Source: Rhodobium gokarnense | GTDB taxonomy: Bacteria; Pseudomonadota; Alphaproteobacteria; Rhizobiales; Rhodobiaceae | NCBI RefSeq assembly: GCF_025961475.1 | Contig: NZ_JAOQNS010000001.1 | Coordinates: 124,001-188,000 of the forward strand | Direction of reading: 5' to 3' | DNA: 64,000 bases | Shown here: positions 10,844-21,369 of the stretch, one piece after another | How the letters are laid out: each line of letters begins with the position of its first letter | Position numbering within the stretch: position 1 is the stretch's first letter | Made by a program: the position numbers and the translations under genes | Notes under the pieces: model-generated | What the model saw: only the letters and a program-made list of their open reading frames with translations | The model's database searches: none | Told to the model about the DNA's origin: nothing

Positions 10844-10872
10844 AGACTAGGCCAAGGCGATGGGTCCGTCAA
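10844..10872 (-). promoter_or_regulatory. Putative carA promoter
   Basis: On the minus strand, TTGACG (10872-10867) and TAGTCT (10849-10844) are separated by 17 bp, which predicts a leader of about 165 bases before carA. The 319-bp gap also holds the oppositely directed promoter of the GatB/YqeY-like gene and an AT-rich block (10878-10915). Confidence 0.5.
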
Positions 10873-10926
10873 TAGGTGCGAAAAATAAAATCTGTATATA
10901 TATCAAACAGTTAATCCAGGAGAAAC

Positions 10927-10954
10927 TTGCCAGGACGGGGTTTTTCGGTGTAAT
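10927..10954 (+). promoter_or_regulatory. Putative promoter of the GatB/YqeY-like gene
   Basis: TTGCCA (10927-10932) and TGTAAT (10949-10954) are separated by 16 bp, about 35 bp before the ATG. Confidence 0.5.
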
Positions 10955-10990
10955 TTCCAAAACTCGGTCCGCGACATCCCGAGGTGGGTC

Positions 10991-11440
10991 ATGCGAGAAG
11001 CCATTCAGGCTGCATTGAAGGACGCGATGAAATCGCAGCAGAAGCGACGGGTCGCGACGCTGCGGCTCATCAGTGCTGCGATCAAGGATCGCGATATTGC
11101 CGCCCGCAGCCAGGGCAAGGATGCCGTCGGTGCCGACGAGATCCTGCAGATCCTCGCCAAGATGGTGAAGCAGCGCGAGGAATCGGCCCGCATCTACGAG
11201 GAGGCGGGGCGGTTGGAACTGGCGGAAGAAGAGCGCGAGGAAATCGAGATCATCTCCGAATTCCTGCCGCGCCAGCTCTCCGAGGAGGAGACGCGGGCGG
11301 TCTGCGCCGGGGTGATCGCGGAGATCGGCGCGAGCGGATTGCGCGACATGGGCAAGACCATGTCGGCCCTGAAGGAGCGCTATGCCGGCCAGATGGACTT
11401 TTCCAAGGCCAGCGGCATCGTCAAGGAACAGCTTCAGTAG
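10991..11440 (+). CDS. GatB/YqeY domain-containing protein
   Basis: This 149-residue helical protein resembles the tail domain of the amidotransferase subunit GatB (YqeY family, PF09424). Typical motifs are K-D-A-M-K-S-Q-Q-K near the start, L-R-L-I-S-A-A-I-K, and E-F-L-P-R-Q-L-S-E-E-E in the middle. Free-standing YqeY proteins may bind tRNA or aid amidotransferases, but the exact role is not settled. The gene commonly lies between carA and dnaG in alphaproteobacteria. Here a toxin-antitoxin pair separates it from dnaG. Confidence 0.93.
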   Translation: MREAIQAALKDAMKSQQKRRVATLRLISAAIKDRDIAARSQGKDAVGADEILQILAKMVKQREESARIYEEAGRLELAEEEREEIEIISEFLPRQLSEEETRAVCAGVIAEIGASGLRDMGKTMSALKERYAGQMDFSKASGIVKEQLQ

Positions 11441-11464
11441 GTACGGCGAGGCGAGGGCGCCCGG

Positions 11465-11782
11465 TCAGGCGTCCTCGGCCTCCTTCCTGCGGTGCTCCAT
11501 ATAGGAGCGCAGCACCTGGTTGATCCGGGTCTGGTAGCCGCGGCCCTCACTCTTGAAGAAATCGAGCACATCGGCGTCGAGGCGGATGGACACCGCCTTC
11601 TTCGGCGCCGGGACCACCAGCACGGCTTTCGACCAGTCGATGTCGAGGAGACCTTCCCAGTCGGGGTCTTCGCGTGCGGCGCGCTCGACCTCTTCATCGG
11701 TCAGGTTCCGGACCCGGTCCCAGTCCGTCCTGTCGCGAAGTTTGGCCCTGTCTGATTGCTTGATGATACGCGTTTCGCTCAT
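11465..11782 (-). CDS. brnA: BrnA-family antitoxin
   Basis: The 105-residue protein ends in a ribbon-helix-helix DNA-binding domain at about residues 61-98 (V-S-I-R-L-D-A-D-V-L-D-F-F-K) with the family's G-Y-Q-T-R-I-N-Q-V-L-R motif. The N-terminal part contains the D-W-D-R-V block that wraps the toxin. BrnA neutralises the RNase toxin BrnT and represses the operon. It is the second gene of the pair, and its first 89 bases overlap the end of the toxin frame. Confidence 0.92.
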   Translation of the reverse strand: MSETRIIKQSDRAKLRDRTDWDRVRNLTDEEVERAAREDPDWEGLLDIDWSKAVLVVPAPKKAVSIRLDADVLDFFKSEGRGYQTRINQVLRSYMEHRRKEAEDA

Positions 11783-12059
11783 TTGTTCGTGCCTTTCGTG
11801 CGGAGATCACTCGACAACGGTCAGTTCGGATCGTGTACACGACGGCGATGTCGATTGTGCCGACGGTACCAACTGCGATGAAGCGCGTTTCATCAAGCCG
11901 ATCAGAGCGACTGCAGAAATGGGGCCCGTCGAAAACGGATATGGCGGCAGAAAAGTCGATGCCGTGCTTTCTGATATTGGAGTTTCGTTTTTCTTCATCC
12001 CATTCAAATGCTGGAAATAGCTGGGATTCCAGAAGTTTATCCTGCCCATTATCTGTCAT
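11694..12059 (-). CDS. brnT: BrnT-family RNase toxin
   Basis: The 121-residue frame has BrnT features: F-E-W-D-E-E-K-R-N-S-N-I-R-K-H-G-I-D-F near the start, D-G-P, E-T-R-F-I-A-V-G and I-S-A-R-K-A-R-T-N-E-R. BrnT toxins cleave RNA and stop translation. Typical BrnT proteins end shortly after the last motif. Here about 20 extra residues run into brnA, giving an unusually long 89-base overlap. This could be natural read-through or a lost stop. The ATG at MTDNGQ was chosen because the frame upstream of it overlaps the promoter. Confidence 0.88.
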   Translation of the reverse strand: MTDNGQDKLLESQLFPAFEWDEEKRNSNIRKHGIDFSAAISVFDGPHFCSRSDRLDETRFIAVGTVGTIDIAVVYTIRTDRCRVISARKARTNERNAYHQAIRQGQTSRQDGLGPGPEPDR

Positions 12060-12118
12060 CCCTCTTATTCCATTTTGGCCAAATTCACGACCGGAAAAAG
12101 GTACGAAAATATGCATTT

Positions 12119-12147
12119 TGTATATACATACGCTTCCGGTTTGTCAA
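12119..12147 (-). promoter_or_regulatory. brnTA promoter with overlapping palindrome
   Basis: On the minus strand, consensus TTGACA (12147-12142) and TATACA (12124-12119) are separated by 17 bp. The -10 box lies within the 10-bp palindrome TGTATATACA. This is the likely site where the BrnA-BrnT complex represses the operon. Confidence 0.65.
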
Positions 12148-12216
12148 CATCTATCGCGGCCCATTAACGCGATTCCCGGCTGACGCCCGTTCTCGCTTTG
12201 GCCTATAGTCGCCGCC

Positions 12217-14187
12217 ATGCGGTTCACCACCTCCTTTCTCGATGAAATCCGCGCTCGGCTGCCGATCTCGGAGGTCGTTGCGCCGCGCGTTGCCTGGGAC
12301 CGGCGCAAGTCGCAGCCGGCCAAGGGCGACTTCTGGGCGTGCTGCCCGTTTCATCAGGAAAAGACGCCGAGCTTCCATGCCGACGACCGGCGCGGCCGCT
12401 ATCACTGCTTTTCTTGCGGCGCCTCGGGCGATCATTTCCGCTTTCTTGTCGAGACCGAGGGGGTCAGCTTTCCCGAAGCGGTGGAGCGGTTGGCGGGCCA
12501 GGCCGGGTTGCCGATGCCGGCGCCGGACCCGCAGGCGGAAAAGCGCGAGGCGCGCAAGAAGAGTCTCGGCGAGGTGGTCGAACTTGCCTGCCGGTATTTT
12601 GAGGAAATGCTGCGGCTACCGAGCTCCCAGGCCGCCCGCGACTACGTCGCCAAACGCCGGCTGCGCAAGGAGACCATCGCCGAATTCCGCATCGGCTATG
12701 CCCCGGATGCGCGCGACGGTCTGAAGAAGCATCTGCTCGCCCAGGGCATCGACGAGGCCTCCATGGTCGAGGCCGGGCTGATCCTGAAGCCGGAGGACGG
12801 GCGGGCGAGCTACGACCGGTTCCGGAACCGGCTGATCGTGCCGATCGAGGACGAGCGGGGCAGGGTCGTCGCCTTTGGCGGGCGCACCATCGACCCGCAC
12901 CGCGAGCCGAAATACCTGAACTCGCCCGAAACGCCGCTGTTCTATAAGAGCGCCGTCCTCTTCAATCTGCACCGGGCGCGAAAGCCGGCGCATGACACCG
13001 GCTCGGTCGTTGTCGTGGAGGGCTATCTCGACGCCATCGCCGTCTACCAGTCCGGCATTGCCTCGGTCGTCGCCACCCTCGGCACGGCCTTTACCGAGGA
13101 GCAGATGACGCGGCTCTGGCGGCTGGCGTCCGAGCCCGTCGTCTGTTTCGACGGCGACGCCGCGGGCACGGCCGCCGCGCACCGGGCCATCGACCGCATC
13201 CTGCCGCTTCTGAAAAGCGGGCTTTCCTTCAACTTCGCCTTCCTGCCGCCGGGGATGGACCCGGACGACCTTATCGCCAAGGGCGGCCGCGAGGCCCTGA
13301 TGGCCGAACTGCAGAAGGCGTTGCCGCTGTTCGATGTCCTGTGGGAGCGCGAGACGGCGGCGGCGCGGATCGATACGCCGGAGCGCAAGGCGGCGCTGGA
13401 AAAGCGTATTGAGGACCTGGTCGCGACCATTGCCGACGGCCTCGTTTCCCGCCGCTACCGTCAGGCTTACCGGGTGCGGCTCTCCGAGCTGTTCTGGCAG
13501 CAGACGCGCGGGTCGCAAGGGCCACGCGAAGGCCGGGCGCGGCGGTCCGCCCGCGACGGCGACGAGACGCCGGCGCTGAGGACGGTCCCGGGCTTCAAGG
13601 TGGAGGAGGCGACGACGCTGGAGCGCGCCGTCCTCGGCCTTTGCGTTTCCTTTCCGCAGCTCTTCGAGCAGCACTACGAGCGGCTGCAGGCGATCCCCTT
13701 CGTCAGCGGCGATTTCGACAGCTTCAAGGAGGAGCTGCACCGGGTCGTCATCGACCGGGACAGCGACGCGGTCTCGGCGCTCTATGAAGACCTCGACCCG
13801 AAATTCTTCGACGTCCTGCACGAGGTGCACGCAAGCGTGCTCTCCCGGGTCCGCGACAGCGCGGAGCGGCGGCGCAGCCTGTGGGCCGACCAGCCGATCC
13901 TGAAGTTCCATCCGCCGGAGCACTTCGTGGAGTCCTATCTGGAACTGCTGCTCGACCACCTGGAACTTCGCTCCATGCGCAACGAGCTCAACCACGACGT
14001 GGCGGCGGCCGACGGCGACATCGACCCGGCAACGGAGGCGCGCATCCTGGAGCTGTCACGGGAAGTCAACCGGCGCGCGGAAGAAGTTGCGCGCAGGGAG
14101 CGCGATCTTGCCGAGGCGGCACGGATCATCCGGCTGGAATTCGAGGCGGCGACGGGCGGCGAGGCGGCCGATCGCACGGCGGTTTGA
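12217..14187 (+). CDS. dnaG: DNA primase
   Basis: The 656-residue protein synthesises RNA primers at the replication fork. The N-terminal CHC2 zinc finger is visible at about residues 41-66 (C-P-F-H ... Y-H-C-F-S-C-G). The Toprim core follows with V-E-G-Y-L-D-A at about 268-274 and F-D-G-D-A-A-G near 310. A C-terminal helical DnaB-binding region completes it. The length is normal for the class. The start ATG gives MRFTTSFLDEIRARLP, the usual opening. It precedes rpoD, as in the macromolecular synthesis operon. Confidence 0.98.
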   Translation: MRFTTSFLDEIRARLPISEVVAPRVAWDRRKSQPAKGDFWACCPFHQEKTPSFHADDRRGRYHCFSCGASGDHFRFLVETEGVSFPEAVERLAGQAGLPMPAPDPQAEKREARKKSLGEVVELACRYFEEMLRLPSSQAARDYVAKRRLRKETIAEFRIGYAPDARDGLKKHLLAQGIDEASMVEAGLILKPEDGRASYDRFRNRLIVPIEDERGRVVAFGGRTIDPHREPKYLNSPETPLFYKSAVLFNLHRARKPAHDTGSVVVVEGYLDAIAVYQSGIASVVATLGTAFTEEQMTRLWRLASEPVVCFDGDAAGTAAAHRAIDRILPLLKSGLSFNFAFLPPGMDPDDLIAKGGREALMAELQKALPLFDVLWERETAAARIDTPERKAALEKRIEDLVATIADGLVSRRYRQAYRVRLSELFWQQTRGSQGPREGRARRSARDGDETPALRTVPGFKVEEATTLERAVLGLCVSFPQLFEQHYERLQAIPFVSGDFDSFKEELHRVVIDRDSDAVSALYEDLDPKFFDVLHEVHASVLSRVRDSAERRRSLWADQPILKFHPPEHFVESYLELLLDHLELRSMRNELNHDVAAADGDIDPATEARILELSREVNRRAEEVARRERDLAEAARIIRLEFEAATGGEAADRTAV

Positions 14188-14788
14188 GGGCTTTCGCCGC
14201 GCTTTCCCACCGGGGCGAATTCGCGAGTCCTTGGAATAACTTCGCCCTGGCTTGCGAATCAGCCTTGCGGAATTTTGCCCCCGCATTACATATCACGGTC
14301 GAGCGGAAGATCAGCGCCCAACGCATCGGCGACGAAAGCATCTCAGACCCGCTCCACAATCCGGATCGCGAGGCCGAAAGGGACCGGCAACGGTTTTCTT
14401 TTGCCGCCCGACACCGTATGACAGTTTTTTTGACCCTCATGCGGCAAAGAAATTTCGGTTAAACGGGAGTTAAGAGAGTTCCTCTACCGTTTACCGACGA
14501 CGAGATTTTGGCGTGGGCGCAGCACGACACATGCATTCGGGACGAGACGAACTGACGCGCGGCCGTGGACCGGCGCGCGGTTTCCTGGCGGGCGGCTCTG
14601 TGCCGTTCGCCGGCCTGTCGCGCCCGTTCGCCTTCGCCGCAGACACCGATTCGGCCGCGCAGTTGCTGCGGTCCGCCACCACCAGGAACTCGAGACGATC
14701 CTAGTGCGCGCCCGCCGGGCTCCCGCGACCCGCGGGCGTCCGGCTGCCGGCGCCGAGAGTTAAAGCGCGCAAGCGAGGCAAGACGATC
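14188..14788. other. 601-bp gap between dnaG and rpoD; leader/promoter region
   Basis: No supported gene was found. The first half is relatively AT-rich and contains a weak hairpin at about 14387-14410 and a run of seven T at about 14424-14430, which could end the dnaG transcript. The second half is GC-rich and is probably the 5' leader of rpoD. No promoter with good -35 and -10 boxes could be named with confidence. Confidence 0.4.
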
Positions 14789-16816
<2,028 letters not shown>

Positions 16817-16873
16817 ACAGAGACAGGGTGGCCGAAATATCGGTCGCCGTCCGCACGACGGATGAGACAAAAG

Positions 16874-16908
16874 AGCCGCGTGGTCCGGAAGGGCCGCGCG
16901 GCTTTTCT
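16874..16908 (+). terminator. rpoD terminator
   Basis: AGCCGCG (16874-16880) pairs with CGCGGCT (16897-16903). The inner bases continue the stem, with two wobble pairs, to a GGAA tetraloop. Four T residues follow within TTTTCTTC. Confidence 0.9.
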
Positions 16909-17045
16909 TCGTGAGAGTGCGGCCAACGGTGCGTTGATTGCCAATCTGGATAAACGGTCGCGACTGTAACCAAAGCTACAGAACGCTCCGGCCGCCTTCG
17001 TTATGTCGTCAGGGCAATCGTTCCCTATCGACAGGAGCCACGCCC

Positions 17046-18434
17046 GTGACCGTCGCATTGCTTTTGCCGCTCCTGGCCGTTTGCGGTCTTGGCGTGCTGG
17101 TCCTCGTGTCCGGCGAGCTGTCTCGGCGCCTCGGCGTGGCGTCGCCCGGCCGGATCGGACTTGCTGCGCTCCTCGGCTTCGGCATTCTCGCCATGTCGAT
17201 CAAGGCCGTGGTGCTCCTCTCCCTGCAGCCGACGGGCGCTTTGGCCGCCGTTGCGGCCGCCGCGCGTGCCATCGACCCCGCGTCGGCGGAGCGGATGGGG
17301 CGCTCCGCCGATCTCGGTCTTTCCTTAGGCACTCCGTCTTTGCAGCCCTTCGGGCGCGACAAGGCCTGGAAGGCCCTGCCGGTCGCCACCGATGTGCCGG
17401 ACGCGGCGCTGGTCGATCTGGGACGCCGGCTTTTCTTCGACAAACGGCTTTCCGCCGACGGGACGGTCTCTTGCGCGTCCTGCCACGACATCGCCGGCGG
17501 CGGTGACGACGGGCGCCCGACCGCCGTCGGTATTGCCGGAGCGACAGGCACGCGCAACGCGCCGACCGTCCTCAATGCCGGGTTCCTGAGGCGCCTGTTC
17601 TGGGACGGGCGCGCCGCTTCGCTTGAGGAACAGGCGCTCGGACCGCTCCTCAACCCGGTGGAGATGGGTCTGCCGTCGATGGCGCGCGCGGTGGCGATCG
17701 TTGCCGGCGATGCTGACTACCGGGCGCGTTTCGCCGAGGCGCTGTCCGCGCCCGTCACCGCCGAGGATATTGTCCGAGCGATCGCCGCCTTCGAGCGCAC
17801 CCTTGTGACGCCCGGATCGGCCTATGACCGGTTCGTGCTGGGCGACGACGACGCCCTCAGTGCGCGCCAGAAGCGCGGCCTGTTTCTCTTCGACGAGATC
17901 GGATGCCGGACCTGCCATGCCGATCCGTGGTTTACGGTCGCCGGCGATCGATACGCTTCGCCCTACCGGCTTTTCCCCGTCTTCCGGACAAGCCCGCTGC
18001 TGGCGCGCTTCGCCCTGACGGCGGATGCAGGGCGTAACGGGGCCGGAGTGTGGCGGGTGCCGTCCTTGCGGAACGTGGCGCTGACAGCGCCCTATTTTCA
18101 CAACGGTTCGGTCGACACCCTCGAAGATGCCGTCCGGATCATGGCCGAAGCCCAGCTTCGCCGTTCGACTACGGGCGACGTTTCCGGCACGACATCGCTT
18201 GTGCGCGATCGTGCCGGGCGCCCGGTCGTCGGGCCCGGGCGCGTCCTGACGGAAACGGACATCGCCGATATCGCGGCCTTCCTGCGATCGCTGACCGGTG
18301 TCGCTCCCGTCGTCGATGCACCATCCTTCCAGAAACGGATGCAGCTGCGCTTATTCCGACTTTGGCAACCATCACCCAAGCGTGACGGATTGCGACTGGC
18401 GATTTTCCGGCAAAGGACCATATTCCGTTGGTGA
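17046..18434 (+). CDS. Membrane-anchored di-haem cytochrome c peroxidase-like protein
   Basis: The 462-residue protein has two c-type haem motifs, C143-A-S-C-H147 and C287-R-T-C-H291, in the order and spacing of bacterial di-haem peroxidases and MauG-like proteins. Two hydrophobic segments at about residues 2-21 and 37-60 replace the usual cleavable signal, so the enzyme is probably anchored in the inner membrane with haems in the periplasm. The GTG start with CAGGAG upstream was chosen. The frame is open 36 codons earlier without a ribosome site. The likely role is reduction of hydrogen peroxide or oxidation of an unknown partner. Confidence 0.85.
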   Translation: MTVALLLPLLAVCGLGVLVLVSGELSRRLGVASPGRIGLAALLGFGILAMSIKAVVLLSLQPTGALAAVAAAARAIDPASAERMGRSADLGLSLGTPSLQPFGRDKAWKALPVATDVPDAALVDLGRRLFFDKRLSADGTVSCASCHDIAGGGDDGRPTAVGIAGATGTRNAPTVLNAGFLRRLFWDGRAASLEEQALGPLLNPVEMGLPSMARAVAIVAGDADYRARFAEALSAPVTAEDIVRAIAAFERTLVTPGSAYDRFVLGDDDALSARQKRGLFLFDEIGCRTCHADPWFTVAGDRYASPYRLFPVFRTSPLLARFALTADAGRNGAGVWRVPSLRNVALTAPYFHNGSVDTLEDAVRIMAEAQLRRSTTGDVSGTTSLVRDRAGRPVVGPGRVLTETDIADIAAFLRSLTGVAPVVDAPSFQKRMQLRLFRLWQPSPKRDGLRLAIFRQRTIFRW

Positions 18435-18501
18435 CGCGGCGGAAGGCGCTTCTTCCGCGCCCGTCCTTTCTTTCTTCCACCTGCTAGGACGACCTGCTGC
18501 C

Positions 18502-19743
18502 GTGAACGTTGTCGATCTCCCGACCCCGGAATTCACCAAGACCAAGCCGCTGCCCCAGGAGCGGTGGCTGAAGGCCAAGGCCGCGATCGGCTGGCTGCTC
18601 GGCGACGGCCGGCGCGCCACCGACGGCGCCACCTTCATCGAGGGCCTGTGCGCCCATGCCCGCGCCGCCGGCCTTCCCGTGGAACGGGCCGCGATCGCCA
18701 TCCGGCTCCTGCATTCCGAATATGCCGGCCTCGGCTTCCACTGGCAGCTCGGCCAGCCGGCGACCATCAACCCCTACGCCTATACGCCCGGGCCCTCGCC
18801 GGCCTATGACAACAGCCCCTACAAGGCCGCCCACGACACCGGCGAATGGGTCATGCTGTGGCTCGCCGACACGCCCGACGACGCCTATGGCATCGTGCCG
18901 GAGCTGAAGGCGGGCGGCTATACCCACTATATCTGCATCCCGTTCTCCTCCCGCTTCGGCCTCTCCAACGGGCTGACGCTGGCGACCCGTGATCCGGCCG
19001 GCTTTTCCGATGACGATCTGATGGTCATCGCGATGCTGGCCCCGGCCGTTGCCGCGGCGGCGGAAATCCTTTCCCTCGACCGCATGCTCGACGACCTCCT
19101 CCGGATCTATCTCGGCGACGAGCCGCACCGGCGGGTGCTGGAGGGCAATGTCCACCGCGGCGAGGTCACGCGCGTGCGCGCGGCGATCCTCTTTGCCGAC
19201 ATGCGCCAGTTCACGACCCTGTCGCTCGACATGTCGGCCGAGGCCGTCACCGGGCTCCTCAACCGTTACTACGACTGCGTGGTGCCGGCCGTGGAGGAGC
19301 GGGGCGGTGAGATCCTGAAATTCATCGGCGACGGCGTCCTTGCCATGTTCCCGGCCGAGGAAGGATCGAGCGGCGATGCCTGCCAGGCGGCCTATGCGGC
19401 GGCCAAGGACGTGCAGAAGCGGGCAGCGCGGATCGGGGCGGAGGCCGAGCCCGGCTTTTCCGTCGGCGTGGCGCTGCATTTCGGCCGCGTTGCCTATGGC
19501 AATGTGGGCTCCGGCCACCGGCTCGACTTCACCATGATCGGCCGCGACGTCAACGCGGCAAGCCGGATCGCCAGCCTGTGCGGCGAGTTGCAGCGCAAGA
19601 TCCTGATGTCGAAGGACTTCGCCGAGCGGCTGAAGGGCGACCCGACGCGCTATCTCGGCGCCTATCCGTTGCGCGGCATTCCCGGCCTGCAGGAGATCCA
19701 CGAGGTTTCCTGCGGCCCCGATCCGTCCGTCGCGCCGGCCTGA
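18502..19743 (+). CDS. Class III adenylate cyclase
   Basis: The 413-residue protein ends in a class III cyclase domain. Metal-binding Asp233 (F-A-D-M-R-Q-F) and Asp277 (F-I-G-D-G-V), adenine-selecting Lys273 and Asp342, and transition-state Asn351 and Arg355 are all present, so it should be active and make cAMP. The N-terminal 190 residues resemble a GAF-like sensory region and have no membrane helix. The GTG start at VNVVDLPTPEF is the best guess, since the frame is open upstream into the end of the peroxidase gene. It follows that gene by 67 bp on the same strand and may share its transcript. Confidence 0.88.
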   Translation: MNVVDLPTPEFTKTKPLPQERWLKAKAAIGWLLGDGRRATDGATFIEGLCAHARAAGLPVERAAIAIRLLHSEYAGLGFHWQLGQPATINPYAYTPGPSPAYDNSPYKAAHDTGEWVMLWLADTPDDAYGIVPELKAGGYTHYICIPFSSRFGLSNGLTLATRDPAGFSDDDLMVIAMLAPAVAAAAEILSLDRMLDDLLRIYLGDEPHRRVLEGNVHRGEVTRVRAAILFADMRQFTTLSLDMSAEAVTGLLNRYYDCVVPAVEERGGEILKFIGDGVLAMFPAEEGSSGDACQAAYAAAKDVQKRAARIGAEAEPGFSVGVALHFGRVAYGNVGSGHRLDFTMIGRDVNAASRIASLCGELQRKILMSKDFAERLKGDPTRYLGAYPLRGIPGLQEIHEVSCGPDPSVAPA

Positions 19744-19821
19744 ACGGCGGCGGCGTTTTTCCTCGACATGGCTGCGAAAACCCGGCCGGCAAGGCGCGGC
19801 GCCGGGACGCCGCGCGCGGAC

Positions 19822-19849
19822 TTGCGGCGCCGGGCTCACATGCTATAGG
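19822..19849 (+). promoter_or_regulatory. Promoter of the CAT-anticodon tRNA gene
   Basis: TTGCGG (19822-19827) and TATAGG (19844-19849) are separated by 16 bp, 22 bp before the tRNA. Confidence 0.55.
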
Positions 19850-19871
19850 GGACGGGCGCTCAACGCGGCGC

Positions 19872-19948
19872 GGGCCCGTAGCTCAATTGGTTAGAGCCGA
19901 CCGCTCATAACGGTCTGGTTGCAGGTTCGAGTCCTGCCGGGCCTACCA
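19872..19948 (+). tRNA. tRNA with anticodon CAT, probably tRNA-Ile2 (lysidine type)
   Basis: The 77-base cloverleaf is complete. It has the acceptor GGGCCCG/CGGGCCT, a D arm starting GCTC, anticodon stem GACCG/CGGTC around the loop CTCATAA (anticodon 19906-19908), T arm GCAGG-TTCGAGT-CCTGC and an encoded CCA. CAT is used by Met-elongator, Met-initiator and Ile2 tRNAs. The acceptor pairs C4-G69 and C5-G68 are the known TilS-positive elements, and initiator features are absent, so Ile2 is favoured. The first pair is G1-T72 (a wobble pair in RNA), which is unusual. Elongator Met remains the alternative. Confidence 0.9.
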
Positions 19949-19952
19949 TTCC

Positions 19953-19976
19953 GTCCGCCCGTTCCCGTCGGCGGAC
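19953..19976 (+). terminator. Hairpin after the tRNA gene
   Basis: GTCCGCC (19953-19959) pairs with GGCGGAC (19970-19976) four bases after the CCA. There is no T run, so it may act as a processing or stability element rather than a full terminator. Confidence 0.45.
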
Positions 19977-20051
19977 CCCCGTCCTGGCAGCAATGGCGAT
20001 GTTCCGCGCCTTTCCGGCGAGCCCGGCAATCGGCGGCGAGCGGTCTCTGCC

Positions 20052-21125
20052 TTACGCGTGCTGCTCCTGGCCGGCGAGGGTGAGGAAGACGCCTGCTGCC
20101 CGGTCGATGTCCGCGTCCGTGATATGGCGATGGGTGACGCAGCGCAGCAGGGCAGGGTCGACGGTGCGCGTCAGGACGCCGCCGGCGGTCAGCGCGTCGA
20201 CCCATTCAAAGCTCGTGCGGCCCGTTTTCGAGACGTCGACCTGGACGATGTTGGTTTCAGGCGTGCTCGCCGCCAGCGTCGTTCCTGCCCTGTTGAGGGC
20301 CTCGCTGAGGCGGGCGGCGCGGGCGTGGTCTTCGCCGAGCCGGTGGCGCATGACCTCGATAGCCTCGATGCCGGCCGCCGCAAGGACGCCGATCTGGCGC
20401 TGCGTGCCGCCCAGCAGCTTGCGCATCTGGCGCGCCCGCCGGATCGTCTCGGCGGGGCCGACCAGCACGGCTCCGGCCGGCGCGCTCAACCCCTTGGACA
20501 GGCAGATGGCGACGGTATCGGCATGGGACGCGATCCGCTCGGGGGCGACATCGAGGGCGACCGCGGCATTGAAGATCCGGGCACCGTCGAGATGGACCCT
20601 GATGCCGTATTCCGCCGCCAAGGCGCGGATCGCTTCCATGTGCGGCAACGTCAGTACGGTGCCGCCGGCGGCATTGTGCGAGGTTTCCAGGCAGATCAGC
20701 GAGGTCGCGATGCGGCTGCGGTCGACGGTCAGGATCTCCGCGACGGCGTCGCGGTCGACGGCGCCGCGGAAGGTCGGGACGGCCCTGATGCAAACGCCGG
20801 TGAAGATCGCGTTGCCTCGCTCCATCCGGAGCATGTGGGCGTTGTCCCCGACGAGGATCTGGTCGGCGCGCTGGGCCTGCGCCAGGACGGCGATCAGATT
20901 GGCCATGGTGCAGGTGGGAACGAAGACGCCGGCCTCCTTGCCGAGGAGGTCGGCCGTGCGCCGTTCCAGTTCGAGCGCGGTCGGATCGCCGTCGAGCCCG
21001 TCGTCGCCGAGCGGCGCGCTCCGCATGCGCTCATACATCGCCTCGGTCGGCTTGGTGACGGTGTCGCTGCGCAGGTCGATGGCCTCGTTGCCAGGTTCGA
21101 TCGCGGCGGGGTGTTGAACGACCAT
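20052..21125 (-). CDS. Threonine aldolase-family PLP enzyme
   Basis: The 357-residue product matches low-specificity threonine/beta-hydroxy-amino-acid aldolases, which split threonine or related amino acids into glycine and an aldehyde. Key features are I-D-L-R-S-D-T-V-T-K-P-T near the start, H178-L-D180-G-A-R with the pyridine-binding Asp, and the PLP lysine K211 in C-L-S-K-G-L. The stereochemistry and true substrate cannot be told. A start at MVVQHP is preferred over an ATG-like start six codons earlier. It is divergent from a LysR gene with a likely shared control region. Confidence 0.9.
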   Translation of the reverse strand: MVVQHPAAIEPGNEAIDLRSDTVTKPTEAMYERMRSAPLGDDGLDGDPTALELERRTADLLGKEAGVFVPTCTMANLIAVLAQAQRADQILVGDNAHMLRMERGNAIFTGVCIRAVPTFRGAVDRDAVAEILTVDRSRIATSLICLETSHNAAGGTVLTLPHMEAIRALAAEYGIRVHLDGARIFNAAVALDVAPERIASHADTVAICLSKGLSAPAGAVLVGPAETIRRARQMRKLLGGTQRQIGVLAAAGIEAIEVMRHRLGEDHARAARLSEALNRAGTTLAASTPETNIVQVDVSKTGRTSFEWVDALTAGGVLTRTVDPALLRCVTHRHITDADIDRAAGVFLTLAGQEQHA

Positions 21126-21276
21126 CTTGAAATTTCTCCGCATGCAAGGTGCCGGGCGCTTCCAGGCGCCCTGGCGGTTCGCGTCGGGCCCCGCGGTCGC
21201 TTTTCGACCCTCGCGCCCGAGCCGTCCTTCGGTGCGCGGATGATCGCATGGCGGGTGACATATCGGAAATGCGTAT

Positions 21277-21292
21277 TATGATCATTGTCATA
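21277..21292. promoter_or_regulatory. Candidate LysR binding box between the aldolase and lysR genes
   Basis: TATGATCATTGTCATA has 5-bp inverted arms (TATGA/TCATA) with six bases between, similar to the T-N11-A boxes of LysR regulators. A consensus TATAAT (21302-21307) just downstream could be the -10 of the lysR gene. Confidence 0.45.
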
Positions 21293-21369
21293 CTTATTTG
21301 ATATAATGCGGCGAAGCGGGGCAGGCGCCGGCCCTCCGGCCGCATGTCCGAAACCGCCGCGGAGGATCC

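Noticed and set aside
9430-10875. A 480-codon plus-strand frame opposite carA
   Set aside because: Shadow of carA. carA has all catalytic residues on the other strand.
14264-14290. Heat-shock-type promoter before rpoD (CTTGCGG followed by CCCCGCATTA)
   Set aside because: The distance between the two parts is only about seven bases, far short of the sigma-32 spacing.
19872-19980. Attachment site for an integrated element at the CAT-anticodon tRNA
   Set aside because: No integrase gene and no repeated tRNA 3' end was seen in the window.
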